Assembly (NCBI GenBank): GCA_018053185.1
Contig: JAGPLX010000001.1
Span: 85,972 to 137,070, forward strand
Length of the DNA stretch: 51,099 nt
Direction: 5' to 3'
Source: Syntrophobacteraceae bacterium
GTDB lineage: Bacteria > Desulfobacterota > Syntrophobacteria > Syntrophobacterales > Syntrophobacteraceae
Part shown: positions 34,812-44,477 of the stretch, piece by piece
Layout: each line of letters starts with the position of its first letter
How positions within the stretch are numbered: position 1 is the first letter of the stretch
The notes under the pieces: generated by a model
What the model was told of the DNA's origin: nothing
The model's input: only the letters and a program-made list of their open reading frames with translations
Database searches by the model: none
Made by a program: the position numbers and the translations under genes

Positions 34812-37742
34812 TCAAAGGAGTTTCCACACATGGAGGCCGGGGTCCAGTGCCTCAACAGCTTTCTCGATAGCTGTACGGGAACCCATGAATTCCACAACCC
34901 CTCTGGTTCGGACCACATCCATTACATCTGCAAAAGCTCGAAAGTCCGAGGCCTTGGTTGCCAGAACCTGGTCTCTCCAAAGTTGGCGGTCTTCCTCGCT
35001 TTCCTGGATCAGGGTCCGAAGAAGGGAGGTGAAACCCTTGGCGTCGGGCAGCAGGTGTGCGTCCATGGCCCCGATGGCACCGATGACGGCCTTGGTCAAT
35101 TCGGATTCGTTCAGGTCCAGGTTTTTCAGGAAATGCACGGTCTGATCGTAGCACTCGAGAGTCTTCAACAGGTTCGGATCCCGGTAAGAAACGAGGGTGA
35201 GGCCTCCCGTGTGACGGTCCAACATGCAGAAGGCTCCGTAGGCTCCCCCCTGCATGCGCACCCTCTCCCAGAGCCACGAAGTCCTGAGGTAGCCGGTGAT
35301 GACGGAAAACGAACCGTGAAAGGGAATTCCTTCCTCGTAAATGTTGACACCCTTCCCCACATAATTGACCTGAGATGGAATGAGGATCCCCTCATGCCCT
35401 CCTGAAGGCTCCCACCCCCAGGCCGTCTTGAAAACGGTGTCGGCAGGCAACCGGGCGGCAAACTCGCGGATGAGTGGTTCTGTAATGGACCATCCTTCCT
35501 GGTCCAGGGTCAGGTTCAGGATCATGGCATTGCGTTGGATGAGGAACCGACGCATGCTTTCCAACTGGGCCAGAACGCCAGGCCAATCCTGGTCCACACG
35601 CCGTGCGAGATCCCGCAAAAAGAGAAGGTAACTCACCCCGTTCATTTGCTCCGAAGCCCAGTCCGCTTCGTTGAAGCGGCTTCGGAGTCGAAGATTCACC
35701 ATCCAATGGCCGCTGGGAACCACCCGGTGCTCCTGCCTTGCCTTTTCTTCGAGGACCATCTGCCGAAACCGTTCCTGGCAATCCAGCCTGGGATGCAACA
35801 GGATGTCTGCGAAAATGTCCAGGATGTCCTGCACTCGAGCCGACATGGCCTTGCCCCGAAGGAACAGCCATGCCGTGGTGGTTTTCTCCCCTCGTGTCAT
35901 GGACGAGAAGAGCTCGGGGGCAATACCGCCTGTCTTGCGACCGATTCGCCGGGTGAGGGCCACGTAATCCTCGACGTCCGTCCCCATCTCGAGGAGGGCT
36001 CGGGCAAACAGCGGGACCATGGGAATACTCTCGCGCGGCAGAACCTTGAGGTTGAATCCAATGTCCAAGTAAACTATGCCGCTGGTGAAAAGATCGTGGA
36101 GAAGTAATTTCAAGCCGTTGCATTCCGCGGGTTCACAAGGGATGGTCTTGTTCTTTTTGTCCAGATCCGACAAACGAAGGCTCGGGATGGCCTTTAGGGC
36201 CTCGGGCGAGTCGGGTGTCTCCTGGAGCCTGCGAAGCTCTCGACTTGCCCGCACCAACGCCTCTTTCTCTTCGATGCTGATGGACTTTTGAATGGCCGCC
36301 AGACGATCCCTTTCCTGGGTCTCCGTTCTTTCATGCAAATGAGGATCGGGCCGAAGCACCAGGGTGGTTCGATGAGGATTTTCGAGGAAATAGCGGTGAA
36401 GAATGTCCTCAAAAAAGCGCGGGGTCGAGGCGATCCGGTTCTTGAGGGAGGAGAGGGGTTCTTCAAAAGCAAGGAGTTTCAACGGGTCCCCCCCATAGAG
36501 CCATGTGGTCAGAGACCGTAACATGAGGGACAGGCCCTGGGGGAAGCTTCCCGTATTGTTTTCCCGAAGCCGAAACTCGATGGTGTTGATTCCCGCTTCG
36601 ATCGTGTCCGGGTGAATGGTTTCCTCGCAGAGACGTTTCAAAGTCTGGATCACCAGAGGTTCCACGAGATCGAGGCGGTCGACGGAGACCCCCTTGAGAC
36701 CCGTCGAAAAATACATCTGGCGAAGTTCCGTTTCCAAACCCACGCCGGCCAGGTCATCCCCGAGTCCCGACTCGATGAGGGCCTTGCGCAGAGGGGAGCC
36801 GGGCGTTCCAAGCAGGGCGTGATGGAGAACCCGGAAGGCCAGGTTGAGCTCCACGTCCGTAACTTCCGCCAGGAGCCAGTTGACGGTAACCATCCCCTTG
36901 GGTATTTCGGGTTCGTGAGCTTCCGTCGAGGATCCGGCACCGTAGATGTCCTCGATACGTTGTGGGCTGGAAAAAGGAGGCTGAAGACCGACCTCGGATT
37001 TCACCTCGACCCGGTGGAAATCCTTCAGGTACTCGTTCACTATCTCAAGACGCCGATCGGGGGCATCGTCTCCATAAAAGAAGATTCGTGCGTTGGATGG
37101 ATGGTAGTGTTTGCGGTGGAATTCACGAAACCTCTCGTAGGTCAGGGACGGAATCCTGGCAGGATCTCCTCCGGAGTCCAGTCCATAGGGGATGTCGGGA
37201 AACAGGGATTGCTGAGCCTTCTCGGCAAGAACATTGTCGGGAGAAGAGTAGGCCCCCTTCATTTCGTTGAATACGACCCCCTTGCAGGTCAAAAGACCGT
37301 CGGGGTTTTCCAACTCATAGTGCCAACCCTCCTGCTGAAAAATCGGCGGGCTGATTTGCGGGTAGAACACAGCATCAAGGTAGACGTCGATAAGATTGTA
37401 GAAGTCCTGCACATTCTGACTGGCGACCGGGTAGCAGGTTTTGTCGGGATAGGTGAAGGCATTGAGAAAGGTCTTCAGGGACCCTTTGAGGAGCTCGACG
37501 AAGGGTTCCTTCACACGGTATTTTCGGGACCCGCAAAGAACCGCATGCTCGAGAATGTGGGCGACCCCGGTGGAATCCTCCGGAGGGGTTCGAAACGTAA
37601 TCCCGAAGACCTTGTTTTCGTCGTTGTTAGAGAGGGAGAGTAGCTCTGCCCCGGTCTTTTCGTGCCGATAGAAACGTGCCGTGCTGTTGATCTCCGCAAT
37701 CCTCGTTTCCCTCTCGAGAAAAAACCCGTGGATCAATGTCAT
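34812..37742 (-). CDS. M16C zinc peptidase (presequence protease-like)
   Basis: A 976-aa protein of the PreP/M16C family: two M16 halves joined by a linker, hence about twice the size of an M16A/B chain. The inverted zinc motif is H62-I-L-E65-H66, and the third ligand region is GVVFNEMKGAYSSPDN. The C-terminal half includes the substrate-cleft region GGAYGAFCMLD. It degrades unfolded or signal-type peptides. No signal peptide, so probably cytoplasmic. Start at the ATG at 37742, with GGAGG 5 bp upstream. Confidence 0.93.
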   Translation of the reverse strand: MTLIHGFFLERETRIAEINSTARFYRHEKTGAELLSLSNNDENKVFGITFRTPPEDSTGVAHILEHAVLCGSRKYRVKEPFVELLKGSLKTFLNAFTYPDKTCYPVASQNVQDFYNLIDVYLDAVFYPQISPPIFQQEGWHYELENPDGLLTCKGVVFNEMKGAYSSPDNVLAEKAQQSLFPDIPYGLDSGGDPARIPSLTYERFREFHRKHYHPSNARIFFYGDDAPDRRLEIVNEYLKDFHRVEVKSEVGLQPPFSSPQRIEDIYGAGSSTEAHEPEIPKGMVTVNWLLAEVTDVELNLAFRVLHHALLGTPGSPLRKALIESGLGDDLAGVGLETELRQMYFSTGLKGVSVDRLDLVEPLVIQTLKRLCEETIHPDTIEAGINTIEFRLRENNTGSFPQGLSLMLRSLTTWLYGGDPLKLLAFEEPLSSLKNRIASTPRFFEDILHRYFLENPHRTTLVLRPDPHLHERTETQERDRLAAIQKSISIEEKEALVRASRELRRLQETPDSPEALKAIPSLRLSDLDKKNKTIPCEPAECNGLKLLLHDLFTSGIVYLDIGFNLKVLPRESIPMVPLFARALLEMGTDVEDYVALTRRIGRKTGGIAPELFSSMTRGEKTTTAWLFLRGKAMSARVQDILDIFADILLHPRLDCQERFRQMVLEEKARQEHRVVPSGHWMVNLRLRSRFNEADWASEQMNGVSYLLFLRDLARRVDQDWPGVLAQLESMRRFLIQRNAMILNLTLDQEGWSITEPLIREFAARLPADTVFKTAWGWEPSGGHEGILIPSQVNYVGKGVNIYEEGIPFHGSFSVITGYLRTSWLWERVRMQGGAYGAFCMLDRHTGGLTLVSYRDPNLLKTLECYDQTVHFLKNLDLNESELTKAVIGAIGAMDAHLLPDAKGFTSLLRTLIQESEEDRQLWRDQVLATKASDFRAFADVMDVVRTRGVVEFMGSRTAIEKAVEALDPGLHVWKLL

Positions 37743-38158
37743 TAAATCCTCCAATGGCCCGATTCATGGGCATGTTCCGTGAAATCCGCCCGCCGGAGGC
37801 GCCGCCCCGGACGAAATAATATCGTTGATAAGAGGGTCCAGGTGGGCTTCTAGAATCGGCTCCGCCAAAGGAGACTCGATCCGGATTCCGGTCACTGCGC
37901 CGTGATGGATACCCCACCGAGACAAATCCTCAGGTTCGTGATATTTAACGAGCGTTTGCGGGGATGGTCAACACAAAACAGGAGAGTGTCCCCATGGCCC
38001 ACCCATCACCACCCAGGGCAAAGTGTGGGGTGGAATGTCGCAACGATCCTGCCACCAGCCGTTGAGGTGCTCGTTTGGGGTCCCAACGGACCTAGAGCGG
38101 ACAGCGTCAGAACGACGGTATGCAAAAACTCTTCGTGGCAGTCGCAGGAGGATTCTAC
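37743..38158. other. Divergent intergenic region
   Basis: A 416-bp stretch between the M16 peptidase and the MBL gene; it must carry promoters in both directions. No gene seen. It contains a short inverted repeat (CCACCC/GGGGTGG, about 37999-38033) and the near-palindrome TTGGGGTCCCAA (about 38073). At the right end AGGAGGA (about 38146) is the ribosome site of the next gene. Confidence 0.4.
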
Positions 38159-38926
38159 ATGAAGGTCATTTTTCTGGGAGTCGGGGAAGCGTTCGATGAG
38201 GGCCTGGTGAATACATCGATTCTCGTGGAGGCCCAGGTGGGGGGGAAACCCGGGAGCATCCTGCTGGACTGCGGATTTACGGTCCCACCCTCGTTCTGGA
38301 AGAAATCTCAGGCTCCCCAAGAGTTGGATCTGGTGTGGATATCCCACTTTCACGGGGATCACTTTTTCGGACTCCCTATGCTTTTTCTCCGATTCTGGGA
38401 AACCGGGAGAACAAAGCCCCTGGTCTTGATTGGGCAGACGGGGTTGCGGGATGTGGCCCGGAGCGCCATGGAGCTGGCCTATCCAGGGTTTCTGGCCAAG
38501 CTCACCTTCTCCTTGGAATTTACGGAAGTCGAACCCGGACAAATTTTTCAGTGGGAGGGGTTGAGGTTTTCCTTTGCCGAGAGCGATCACAGCCTGAGGG
38601 ACTTGGCGGTCCGTTTGGACGACGGCCGGCGATCTCTATTCTACAGCGGAGACGGTCGGCCTACAGCTCAATCCCTCCTATTGGCGCGGCGGTGCGACCT
38701 GGTAATTCACGAGAGCTTTCGATGGAAGGGGGCAATCCAGGGGCATGGGAGTGTCGAGGAATGCATGCGCTTTGCCCAACGGGCGGAGGCATCCAGGCTG
38801 GCCCTGGTGCATGTTCAGCGGGATGAAAGAAAGAGGAAAGAGCGGCAAATCGAAGCTTCCCTGAAAAAGATGGAAGGAGTGGCAGGCATGCTTCCCCGTC
38901 CGGGGGACGAGATCACCCTCTCTTGA
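38159..38926 (+). CDS. RNase Z-like metallo-beta-lactamase-fold protein
   Basis: A 255-aa MBL-fold protein of the ribonuclease Z/AtsA-like type. It has DCGFTVPPSFW, the metal motif HFHGDHFFG, the AESDHSL histidine, FYSGDGRPT (bridging Asp), and a late His in LALVHVQR. It lacks the long insert of full-length RNase Z, so substrate could be a phosphodiester or other ester. Start at the ATG at 38159 with AGGAGGA upstream. An earlier in-frame ATG at 38120 is less likely. Confidence 0.87.
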   Translation: MKVIFLGVGEAFDEGLVNTSILVEAQVGGKPGSILLDCGFTVPPSFWKKSQAPQELDLVWISHFHGDHFFGLPMLFLRFWETGRTKPLVLIGQTGLRDVARSAMELAYPGFLAKLTFSLEFTEVEPGQIFQWEGLRFSFAESDHSLRDLAVRLDDGRRSLFYSGDGRPTAQSLLLARRCDLVIHESFRWKGAIQGHGSVEECMRFAQRAEASRLALVHVQRDERKRKERQIEASLKKMEGVAGMLPRPGDEITLS

Positions 38927-39005
38927 CCGAGCCTTTTTCTTGGCGGAATGGGTTCAACGTCGGGAGCCTTCGAGAGCCCGGGAAAGAGGGATGGGCTGGG
39001 GACGG

Positions 39006-39785
39006 CTAGCTGTTGGAATTCGTCCGATTCATCGGTTTTTTGTACCCTCGAAGCTGCCAGGCTTTCAGCAGGCTCTCTGCTTTCTTGCGGAAAGCAAAGG
39101 CTAGTCCCCCAACCAGCCCTGCCACGGCCACGAGGACGTAGAGCCTTCCATACTGGTGGCACCGAATGTATCCCCCCCCGAGGGTGAGCAGAGTGGTTCC
39201 GAAGAGGCGTCCCACGCTGCTGACCAGGAGAAATTCCATGGTGGTGATGCGGCCCAGCCCCAAAATGAAACACAGATAGTCCTTGGGAAATCCCGGCAAG
39301 AGAAACAAAAGGAAAATGACCACCAGCCCCTTCCGGTGAAGGAGGTAATCGAAGCGATCCAGGACGGACTTGTTGACGAATTTCTCCACAAAAGGCCGGC
39401 CGAAGGCCCGCGATAAGGAAAAGGCCACAAAGGACCCGATCACAAGACCGGTGGTGGAGAAAATGACGCCGAGCATCGGGCCATAGAGATACCCGCCGAT
39501 GATACCCGTGACTTCACCGGGAATGGGAGCGATGACGACCTGGGTCGCCTGGAGGAGAATGAAACCAAGAAAAGAGAGGGGTCCCAGGGAATCGAGGAAC
39601 GCCAGCACACGATCCTTGTGGAGGAAGAACTTGAAGATTCCCGATTTGTACAACAGAAAGGTGATTGCGAGGATGAGGAGAAGAATCCCAAGCCGGAGCC
39701 AGACGGCGTTCTTGGTACCGTTCTTTTCTTTCTGTTCCTCGGGCGGTTGCAGCTCATCCCGCGATTGCTCGGGCTGGCCAGGCAT
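39006..39785 (-). CDS. TVP38/TMEM64 (DedA-like) membrane protein
   Basis: A 259-aa inner-membrane protein. A polar 30-residue N-terminal tail leads into a helix (about 31-47), then the family core: PIPGEVTGIIGGYLYG (re-entrant-loop signature), a GSFVAFSLSRAFGRPF segment, LLFLLPGFPKDYLCFILGL and SSVGRLFGTTLLTLGGG. About six membrane segments. Family members are proposed lipid transporters or scramblases. GGAGAGGA precedes the ATG at 39785. Convergent with the MBL gene. Confidence 0.9.
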   Translation of the reverse strand: MPGQPEQSRDELQPPEEQKEKNGTKNAVWLRLGILLLILAITFLLYKSGIFKFFLHKDRVLAFLDSLGPLSFLGFILLQATQVVIAPIPGEVTGIIGGYLYGPMLGVIFSTTGLVIGSFVAFSLSRAFGRPFVEKFVNKSVLDRFDYLLHRKGLVVIFLLFLLPGFPKDYLCFILGLGRITTMEFLLVSSVGRLFGTTLLTLGGGYIRCHQYGRLYVLVAVAGLVGGLAFAFRKKAESLLKAWQLRGYKKPMNRTNSNS

Positions 39786-40035
39786 GTTTGTTCGTCCTCT
39801 CCTGTCATTCTTTTGGCGAAACGCAGATCTCCGTCACAGGTCTCTTCTTGGAAAATGAGGAAGCAATTCGTCTTGTATATGACCCAAGGGCAGGCGAATA
39901 CAACTCCCATCCGGACTGGGATGTACGGCCATCACTATATAACACGCTGCTGTTGCGGGTGCAAAGGTCGAGAGAGATTCTTTGAGCCCCATGGCGACTT
40001 TCCATGGGTGCATTCCCCTTTTTTTACCATTGCAA

Positions 40036-40480
40036 CCTTTAACTACAAAAGGTTACGTCATGAACGTCCACAGCATCACCTGTGCCAAGGTGGGGATGTT
40101 GCGCTCGATTGCGGTTCATACCAGCATCAATCCTGGGAATCATCCCATGTGGCGGGCAACTCAGCATCATTTCACCTACCGAAGTTCCTCCTACGGGCTC
40201 GCTGTAGATGAGGATCACGCCTTCTTCCAGTGGCGCAGGGATCACAAGGTCCTTATCCAGACATCATGTCTGGATAGGACATGATGCGATCATTCTGCCC
40301 GGAGTCAAGGTGGGGATCGGGGCTGTGATTGGGGCCGGATCCGTTGTGACACGACACGTTTTGCCCTACACAATCGTTGCCGGGAATCCTGCAAAGGAGA
40401 TCAGAAGGCGCATAAGCGAGGAAACCGAAAAGCTTCTGATGCGCATCCAATGGTGGGAGTGGCACCATGTCAGGATTTGA
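40036..40480 (+). pseudogene. Frameshifted hexapeptide-repeat acetyltransferase (phosphonate-cluster type)
   Basis: Two frames together read as the C-terminal three quarters of a left-handed beta-helix acetyltransferase of the kind found in phn operons. Frame 1 has SIAVHTSINPGNHPM, QHHFTYRSSSYGL and [13 protein letters not shown]. After an apparent extra base near 40261, frame 2 gives [32 protein letters not shown] and [15 protein letters not shown], ending at the stop at 40478-40480. A second frame break is likely near 40045 (TFNYK, then YVMN), and the N-terminal region before it is unrecognisable. The gene is therefore inactive. The frameshift coincides with a perfect inverted repeat. About 250 bp upstream (39786-40035) I see no intact gene. 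Confidence 0.8.
40254..40276 (+). repeat. Perfect 10-bp inverted repeat at the pseudogene frameshift
   Basis: Left arm TATCCAGACA (40254-40263) and right arm TGTCTGGATA (40267-40276) are exact reverse complements with a 3-nt centre (TCA). The right arm lies in the conserved VWIG coding block. The left arm covers the point where the frame breaks. Confidence 0.9.
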
Positions 40481-40544
40481 TAGGCCATGGGAGACTTACG
40501 AAGCTTGTGGGCCGAAGAAATTTCTGAGAAATATGGGAGGAACC

Positions 40545-41030
40545 ATGACGTCCCTTGTGCTCGCTAAGGAAACAGAGTCACGGTTAACTATCAGAAAGGC
40601 ACAGGACGGCGATCTCGAGGATGTCGCCTGTCTTCTTACCTGCCTCGGGTATCCATTGAACCCCGATGAGCTGAGGTCCATGTACCAGACGATACTTCAC
40701 GATCCTCAAATGAACGTCCTGCTCGCCTGCCTGGAGCATCGAGCCGTCGGGTTGATCACTCTCCGAGTATTTCCCAGCCTCAGGCTCAATGGGTTCGAGG
40801 TTACCATTGAAGAGCTGGTCGTACATCCGTTTTGCAGGGGAACAGGAGTCGGAAAAACGCTGCTTACCCGTGCGGTCGAATACGCAAAGGAGCGTGGCGC
40901 AGTTCGGTTGGAACTCCACACGAGCCACAAACGGGAGAGCTTTAAGCGCAGGTTCTACGAGAAAAACGGCTTCTCTCCGGCCCAGAGCACCCTCTACCGC
41001 ATGGATTTCCGTGAGGAATCGGGCTCATGA
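40545..41030 (+). CDS. GNAT-family N-acetyltransferase
   Basis: A 161-aa GNAT. It has LTIRKAQDGDLEDVACLL at the N-terminus, the EVTIEELVVHPFCRGTGVGKTLL acetyl-CoA pyrophosphate-binding motif A (Q/R-x-x-G-x-G/A pattern as CRGTGVGK), and FYEKNGFSPAQ near the end. The ATG at 40545 has GGGAGG 4 bp upstream; a longer frame from 40467 overlaps the pseudogene end. Substrate unknown. About 200 bp up to the convergent M20 gene hold no convincing gene. Confidence 0.88.
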   Translation: MTSLVLAKETESRLTIRKAQDGDLEDVACLLTCLGYPLNPDELRSMYQTILHDPQMNVLLACLEHRAVGLITLRVFPSLRLNGFEVTIEELVVHPFCRGTGVGKTLLTRAVEYAKERGAVRLELHTSHKRESFKRRFYEKNGFSPAQSTLYRMDFREESGS

Positions 41031-41234
41031 AAGAGGCCCTGCAAAACCTTTGGATAGAAACCCGTCAAGAAATCGTGGAACAATGGGCTGAGGATCTCCC
41101 GAATGCTCTTGGCCGTGTCAAGGTGGTGGTACCTCTCCATGAGCCCAAGGCACCCGGACCATTCGATGGTGGTGTTTCCGCGGGAATCGCTCGAAGGAGA
41201 CCGGTCAGAAGGGACGGGATATGCCACGTAAATT

Positions 41235-42608
41235 TCACGGTGCCAGGGCATACAACAGGGCCGCCGCCGACCGAATCCCCCGGTGAAAGTCGTCGAGACA
41301 GAAACGTTCGTTGGGAGAATGGGCTCCGTCATCCGGACTTCCCCATCCCATCAGGAGAATGCTATCGATCTTCAGGACCTCCTTGAGAACATTGACAATG
41401 GGAATGGAGCCGCCCTCTCGAATAAACACGGGAGCCTTTCCGAACCCCACCTCGATGGCATGGGCCGCAGATCGAATTTCCTTGCAGTCACGGGAAACCA
41501 GGACGGGGTCCGCCTGGTGCAGGTCACGCACCGTGATCCGAATCCCCCGGGGGACCAGGGATTCCACGTATTCCCTGAATAGAGCGCTTACGACGGATGG
41601 CGACTGGTTGGGCACCAGTCTCATGCTCACTTTGGCTCCGGCCCTGGCGGGAATGACGGTCTTGGCCCCTTCCCCCTGAAAACCACCCCACACACCGTTT
41701 ACATCCAGGGTCGGGCGGGCGGTCTTGCGTTCGAGCACGGTGTAACCCGGTTCTCCCGAAAGTTCTTCGACTCCGAGATATTCCTTGAGTGCCACCTCGT
41801 CCAGGGAGAGGGATGCCAGTTCTTCTCGTTCCCGCGCATCCAGTTCAACCACTGCATCATAGAACCCAGGAATGGCGACGGTTTCATCGGGGTTTTTCAA
41901 TTTGGCGAGGATTTTCGCCATAACTTGGATAGGATTGACCACCACCCCTCCGAAGCTTCCGGAATGAAGGTCCACCCTGGGTCCCTGCAGGTCGATCTGC
42001 AGGTAGGAAATGCCACGAAGCCCATAAGTAATGGCCGGCACTCCCTCGGCAAACTGCGAACCGTCGGATACGGCTACGGAATCCGCCTGCAGTTCCTGAC
42101 GATGGCGATCCAAAAAGGCTCCCAGGTTGGGGCTTCCGATCTCTTCCTCGCCTTCCACCAGCACCTTCACGTTGATGGGAAGGCGGCCGGCGACCGCCAG
42201 GACGGCTTCGACGGCTTTGAGGTAAGTGAAAAACTGGCCCTTGTCGTCCGAGGCCCCTCGGGCGTACACATACCCGTCGCGAATGCTGGGCGAAAAGGGA
42301 GGGGTGATCCATTCCTCGATGGGTTCGGGAGGTTGGACGTCGTAGTGACCATAAATGAGAAGGGTGGGTACGTCCGCCTGGACAAGGGAGGCGGCGGTGA
42401 CCACGGGGTGTCCTTGGGTGTCGTGCAGTCTTGCCCGAAGTCCCAAGCGTTTCAGATTGTGGAAGACCCACTCGGCTGCCTTTCGAACATCCTGGGCATG
42501 ATGAGTGTAGGTGCTCACGCTCGGAATCCGCAGAAACCCCAGCAGCTCCTCTACGTATCGTTGTCGATTGCCGTCGATCTTATCGAGAATCTCCTTGGGG
42601 ATCATCAT
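41235..42608 (-). CDS. M20-family dipeptidase/carboxypeptidase
   Basis: A 457-aa M20 zinc peptidase. It has LLIYGHYDVQPP (first metal ligands), ARGASDDKGQ (bridging Asp), VEGEEEIGS (catalytic Glu and ligand), a dimerisation domain with HSGSFGGVVVNP, and GWGSPDDGAHSPNE with the last ligand His. It probably hydrolyses dipeptides. It starts with two ATG codons in a row (42608, 42605), with AAGGAGA upstream. Confidence 0.94.
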   Translation of the reverse strand: MMIPKEILDKIDGNRQRYVEELLGFLRIPSVSTYTHHAQDVRKAAEWVFHNLKRLGLRARLHDTQGHPVVTAASLVQADVPTLLIYGHYDVQPPEPIEEWITPPFSPSIRDGYVYARGASDDKGQFFTYLKAVEAVLAVAGRLPINVKVLVEGEEEIGSPNLGAFLDRHRQELQADSVAVSDGSQFAEGVPAITYGLRGISYLQIDLQGPRVDLHSGSFGGVVVNPIQVMAKILAKLKNPDETVAIPGFYDAVVELDAREREELASLSLDEVALKEYLGVEELSGEPGYTVLERKTARPTLDVNGVWGGFQGEGAKTVIPARAGAKVSMRLVPNQSPSVVSALFREYVESLVPRGIRITVRDLHQADPVLVSRDCKEIRSAAHAIEVGFGKAPVFIREGGSIPIVNVLKEVLKIDSILLMGWGSPDDGAHSPNERFCLDDFHRGIRSAAALLYALAP

Positions 42609-43033
42609 GGGAATGTCTCCTTGCAGAAAAATTGCGGGCCTACATGAATGAGTCCGTTATACGGCACGTTCAGGCAAGTTCGGATCAAAAACGGATGTGA
42701 GCCGAAGACCGAAACTCATCACAAACCCGCCCTTCGATCGCTTTCGCTTCATTCTACCTGTTTTATCCAGGTTCGAGGCAAACCCTCTGCAGAGTGGAGC
42801 TGTGCAGAGGCCAAGGAACTCATAAAATCCCAGACACGGCACAATACCCTTTTTCTGTCGACCGGCCAACACAATCCGCAGGTCTTCCCTTTCATGGAAC
42901 CCCCTTGACACGGCTTCGGGGCGACGTTCGTTGGAATTTTGCCGGCTTTCTCTCCAACCGGTTATAATGAACGGCACGTCTCAAAGGATTTTCGCGGAGT
43001 GGCCGCGACCCCTCGGCTGAGACCCGGCAAATC
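42609..43033. other. Divergent intergenic region with candidate promoter
   Basis: A 425-bp stretch between the M20 gene and the FemAB-like gene. A plus-strand promoter candidate has TTGCCG (42939-42944) and a perfect TATAAT (42963-42968) with an 18-bp spacer, about 65 bp before the next start. A hairpin pairs CCTCTGCA (42784-42791) with TGCAGAGG (42803-42810). A minus-strand open frame crosses the stretch but has no gene-like features. Confidence 0.55.
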
Positions 43034-44167
43034 ATGGATGAGAAGATGATTTTTGAGAGTTTTTCTCGGGTAAAGCTGGTGGACAAGGAGGTCTGGAATC
43101 GGCTGGCGGTGGATGCCGGGCCGACGATGGAGTGGGAATATTTTCTTGCTCTGGAGGAATCGGGTGCCGTGTCCCCGGACAAGGGATATCGGCCTTTTCA
43201 TCTTCTTGGATTTGAAGGAGGCGATCCTGTTCTGCTGGCCCCCTTTTATGAACGGGATCGTGCCTGGGTTGAGTTCGGAGATGGGGGGTTGGTCGAATTT
43301 CTCACCGAGTTGACGGGATTGCCCTTCAATGTCGGGCTTGTAGGCACCATCCCCTTCACTCCTGTACCCAGCTACCGATTTTTGCATCATCCCGTTCAGG
43401 ATCCTGTCCCCATGTATCGATCTTTACTCCAGTACCTGGACTACCTGTGCGAGACAAAACATTATTCCACCTGTCGGATTTACTTCACCGCCCCAAAGGA
43501 AACACTGCTGCAACAACTCCTGCGGGACCAGGGCTACATCGGGCTCAGAAACGAACACTACCGATGGTTCAACCCGGGCTGCCGGAGCTTCGGCGACTAC
43601 CTGGGTACCTTCAGGTCCGGCAGAAGAACCAAAATCAAACGGGAACTCCGGACCATCCGGAATCTGGGGCTGGATGTTCGCATGCTGGATGGAACGGATG
43701 TACCGGCATCGTATTACAATGACATGTATCGGCTCTATTGTCGGACATGGGAAAAATACATGGGCGGTTGTATTCCGCCTTTCCTCAACGAGCGTTTCTT
43801 CCGGTTGCTCGAAGAAAATTTTCGCCGTCGGTGTGCCTTCTCGACCGCATTTCGAGGGGAAGAAGTGGTGGCCATGGCCATCTTCTACCGCAAGGAAGGG
43901 GAGCTGTACGGGCGCTATTGGGGAAGCTTCGAGGAGGTCCCCTTTTTGCACTTTGCCACCTGTTACTATTATCCGTTGGACTACGCCATTCGGCAGGGAA
44001 TGGAACTGATGGACCCGGGCTTTGGAGGCGAGCACAAACTCTTTCGAGGCTATGAGATCGTGCCGGTGTATCACTTCATCAAATTCTACGGTGAAGAACA
44101 GCGTCGAGTCTCCAGGGCGGTTCTCAAGAACATGAGTGACCGGGCGTATCGTTCCAAACCGCGATAA
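43034..44167 (+). CDS. FemAB/GNAT-like (DUF482) acyltransferase
   Basis: A 377-aa protein of the DUF482/FemAB-like group annotated as peptidoglycan-related GNAT proteins. It has WEYFLALEESGAV, HLLGFEGGDPVLLAPFY, FRSGRRTKIKRELR, YCRTWEKYMG, FRGEEVVAMAIFYRK, GRYWGSFEEVPFLHFATCYY, and the very typical ending MDPGFGGEHKLFRGYE followed by the terminal His/Phe block. Reaction unknown. It has its own promoter candidate upstream and a hairpin downstream. Apparently monocistronic. Confidence 0.92.
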   Translation: MDEKMIFESFSRVKLVDKEVWNRLAVDAGPTMEWEYFLALEESGAVSPDKGYRPFHLLGFEGGDPVLLAPFYERDRAWVEFGDGGLVEFLTELTGLPFNVGLVGTIPFTPVPSYRFLHHPVQDPVPMYRSLLQYLDYLCETKHYSTCRIYFTAPKETLLQQLLRDQGYIGLRNEHYRWFNPGCRSFGDYLGTFRSGRRTKIKRELRTIRNLGLDVRMLDGTDVPASYYNDMYRLYCRTWEKYMGGCIPPFLNERFFRLLEENFRRRCAFSTAFRGEEVVAMAIFYRKEGELYGRYWGSFEEVPFLHFATCYYYPLDYAIRQGMELMDPGFGGEHKLFRGYEIVPVYHFIKFYGEEQRRVSRAVLKNMSDRAYRSKPR

Positions 44168-44195
44168 GATGGAAGTGCGACATTGGGGAAAAGAA

Positions 44196-44230
44196 GAGAG
44201 AGCCGGGCAGGAGGGGAACCCGGCTCTCTC
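44196..44230 (+). terminator. Hairpin downstream of the FemAB-like gene
   Basis: A perfect 12-bp stem (GAGAGAGCCGGG 44196-44207, CCCGGCTCTCTC 44219-44230) with an 11-nt loop, 28 bp after the stop codon. No T-run follows, so it may be a Rho-linked or bidirectional stabiliser. The rest of the 44168-44477 gap holds no gene. Confidence 0.65.
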
Positions 44231-44477
44231 GGGGAGGAGGAAGGATGTTCTTCCCGATTTCATGATAACATACCTGTCAAGTGGGCGGGGGGGGAGATTC
44301 CCAGGAAAACGGTTTTGCTCGGGCGGCTGGTCGGTAACGGAAGGGCGCCCGGACCCTGTGGAAAATCCGTCGGAATGCCAAGGAATAGAGTGGGTCCGGG
44401 ATCAGGTTGCCAAGGGATTTCAGGCGGGGAGGTGCCTTGGGGTGTTTCGAATCCCCCGCGGACCTGTGGCGTCGGCA

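Noticed and set aside
41027..41386. Possible small gene overlapping the GNAT stop (ATGA)
   Set aside because: Its second half is antisense to the M20 gene and becomes low-complexity, with no recognisable family. The ATGA overlap alone is too little.
42657..42977. A 106-codon minus-strand frame upstream of the M20 gene
   Set aside because: Codon use and composition are unlike the neighbours, no ribosome site, and it crosses the likely promoter of the FemAB-like gene.
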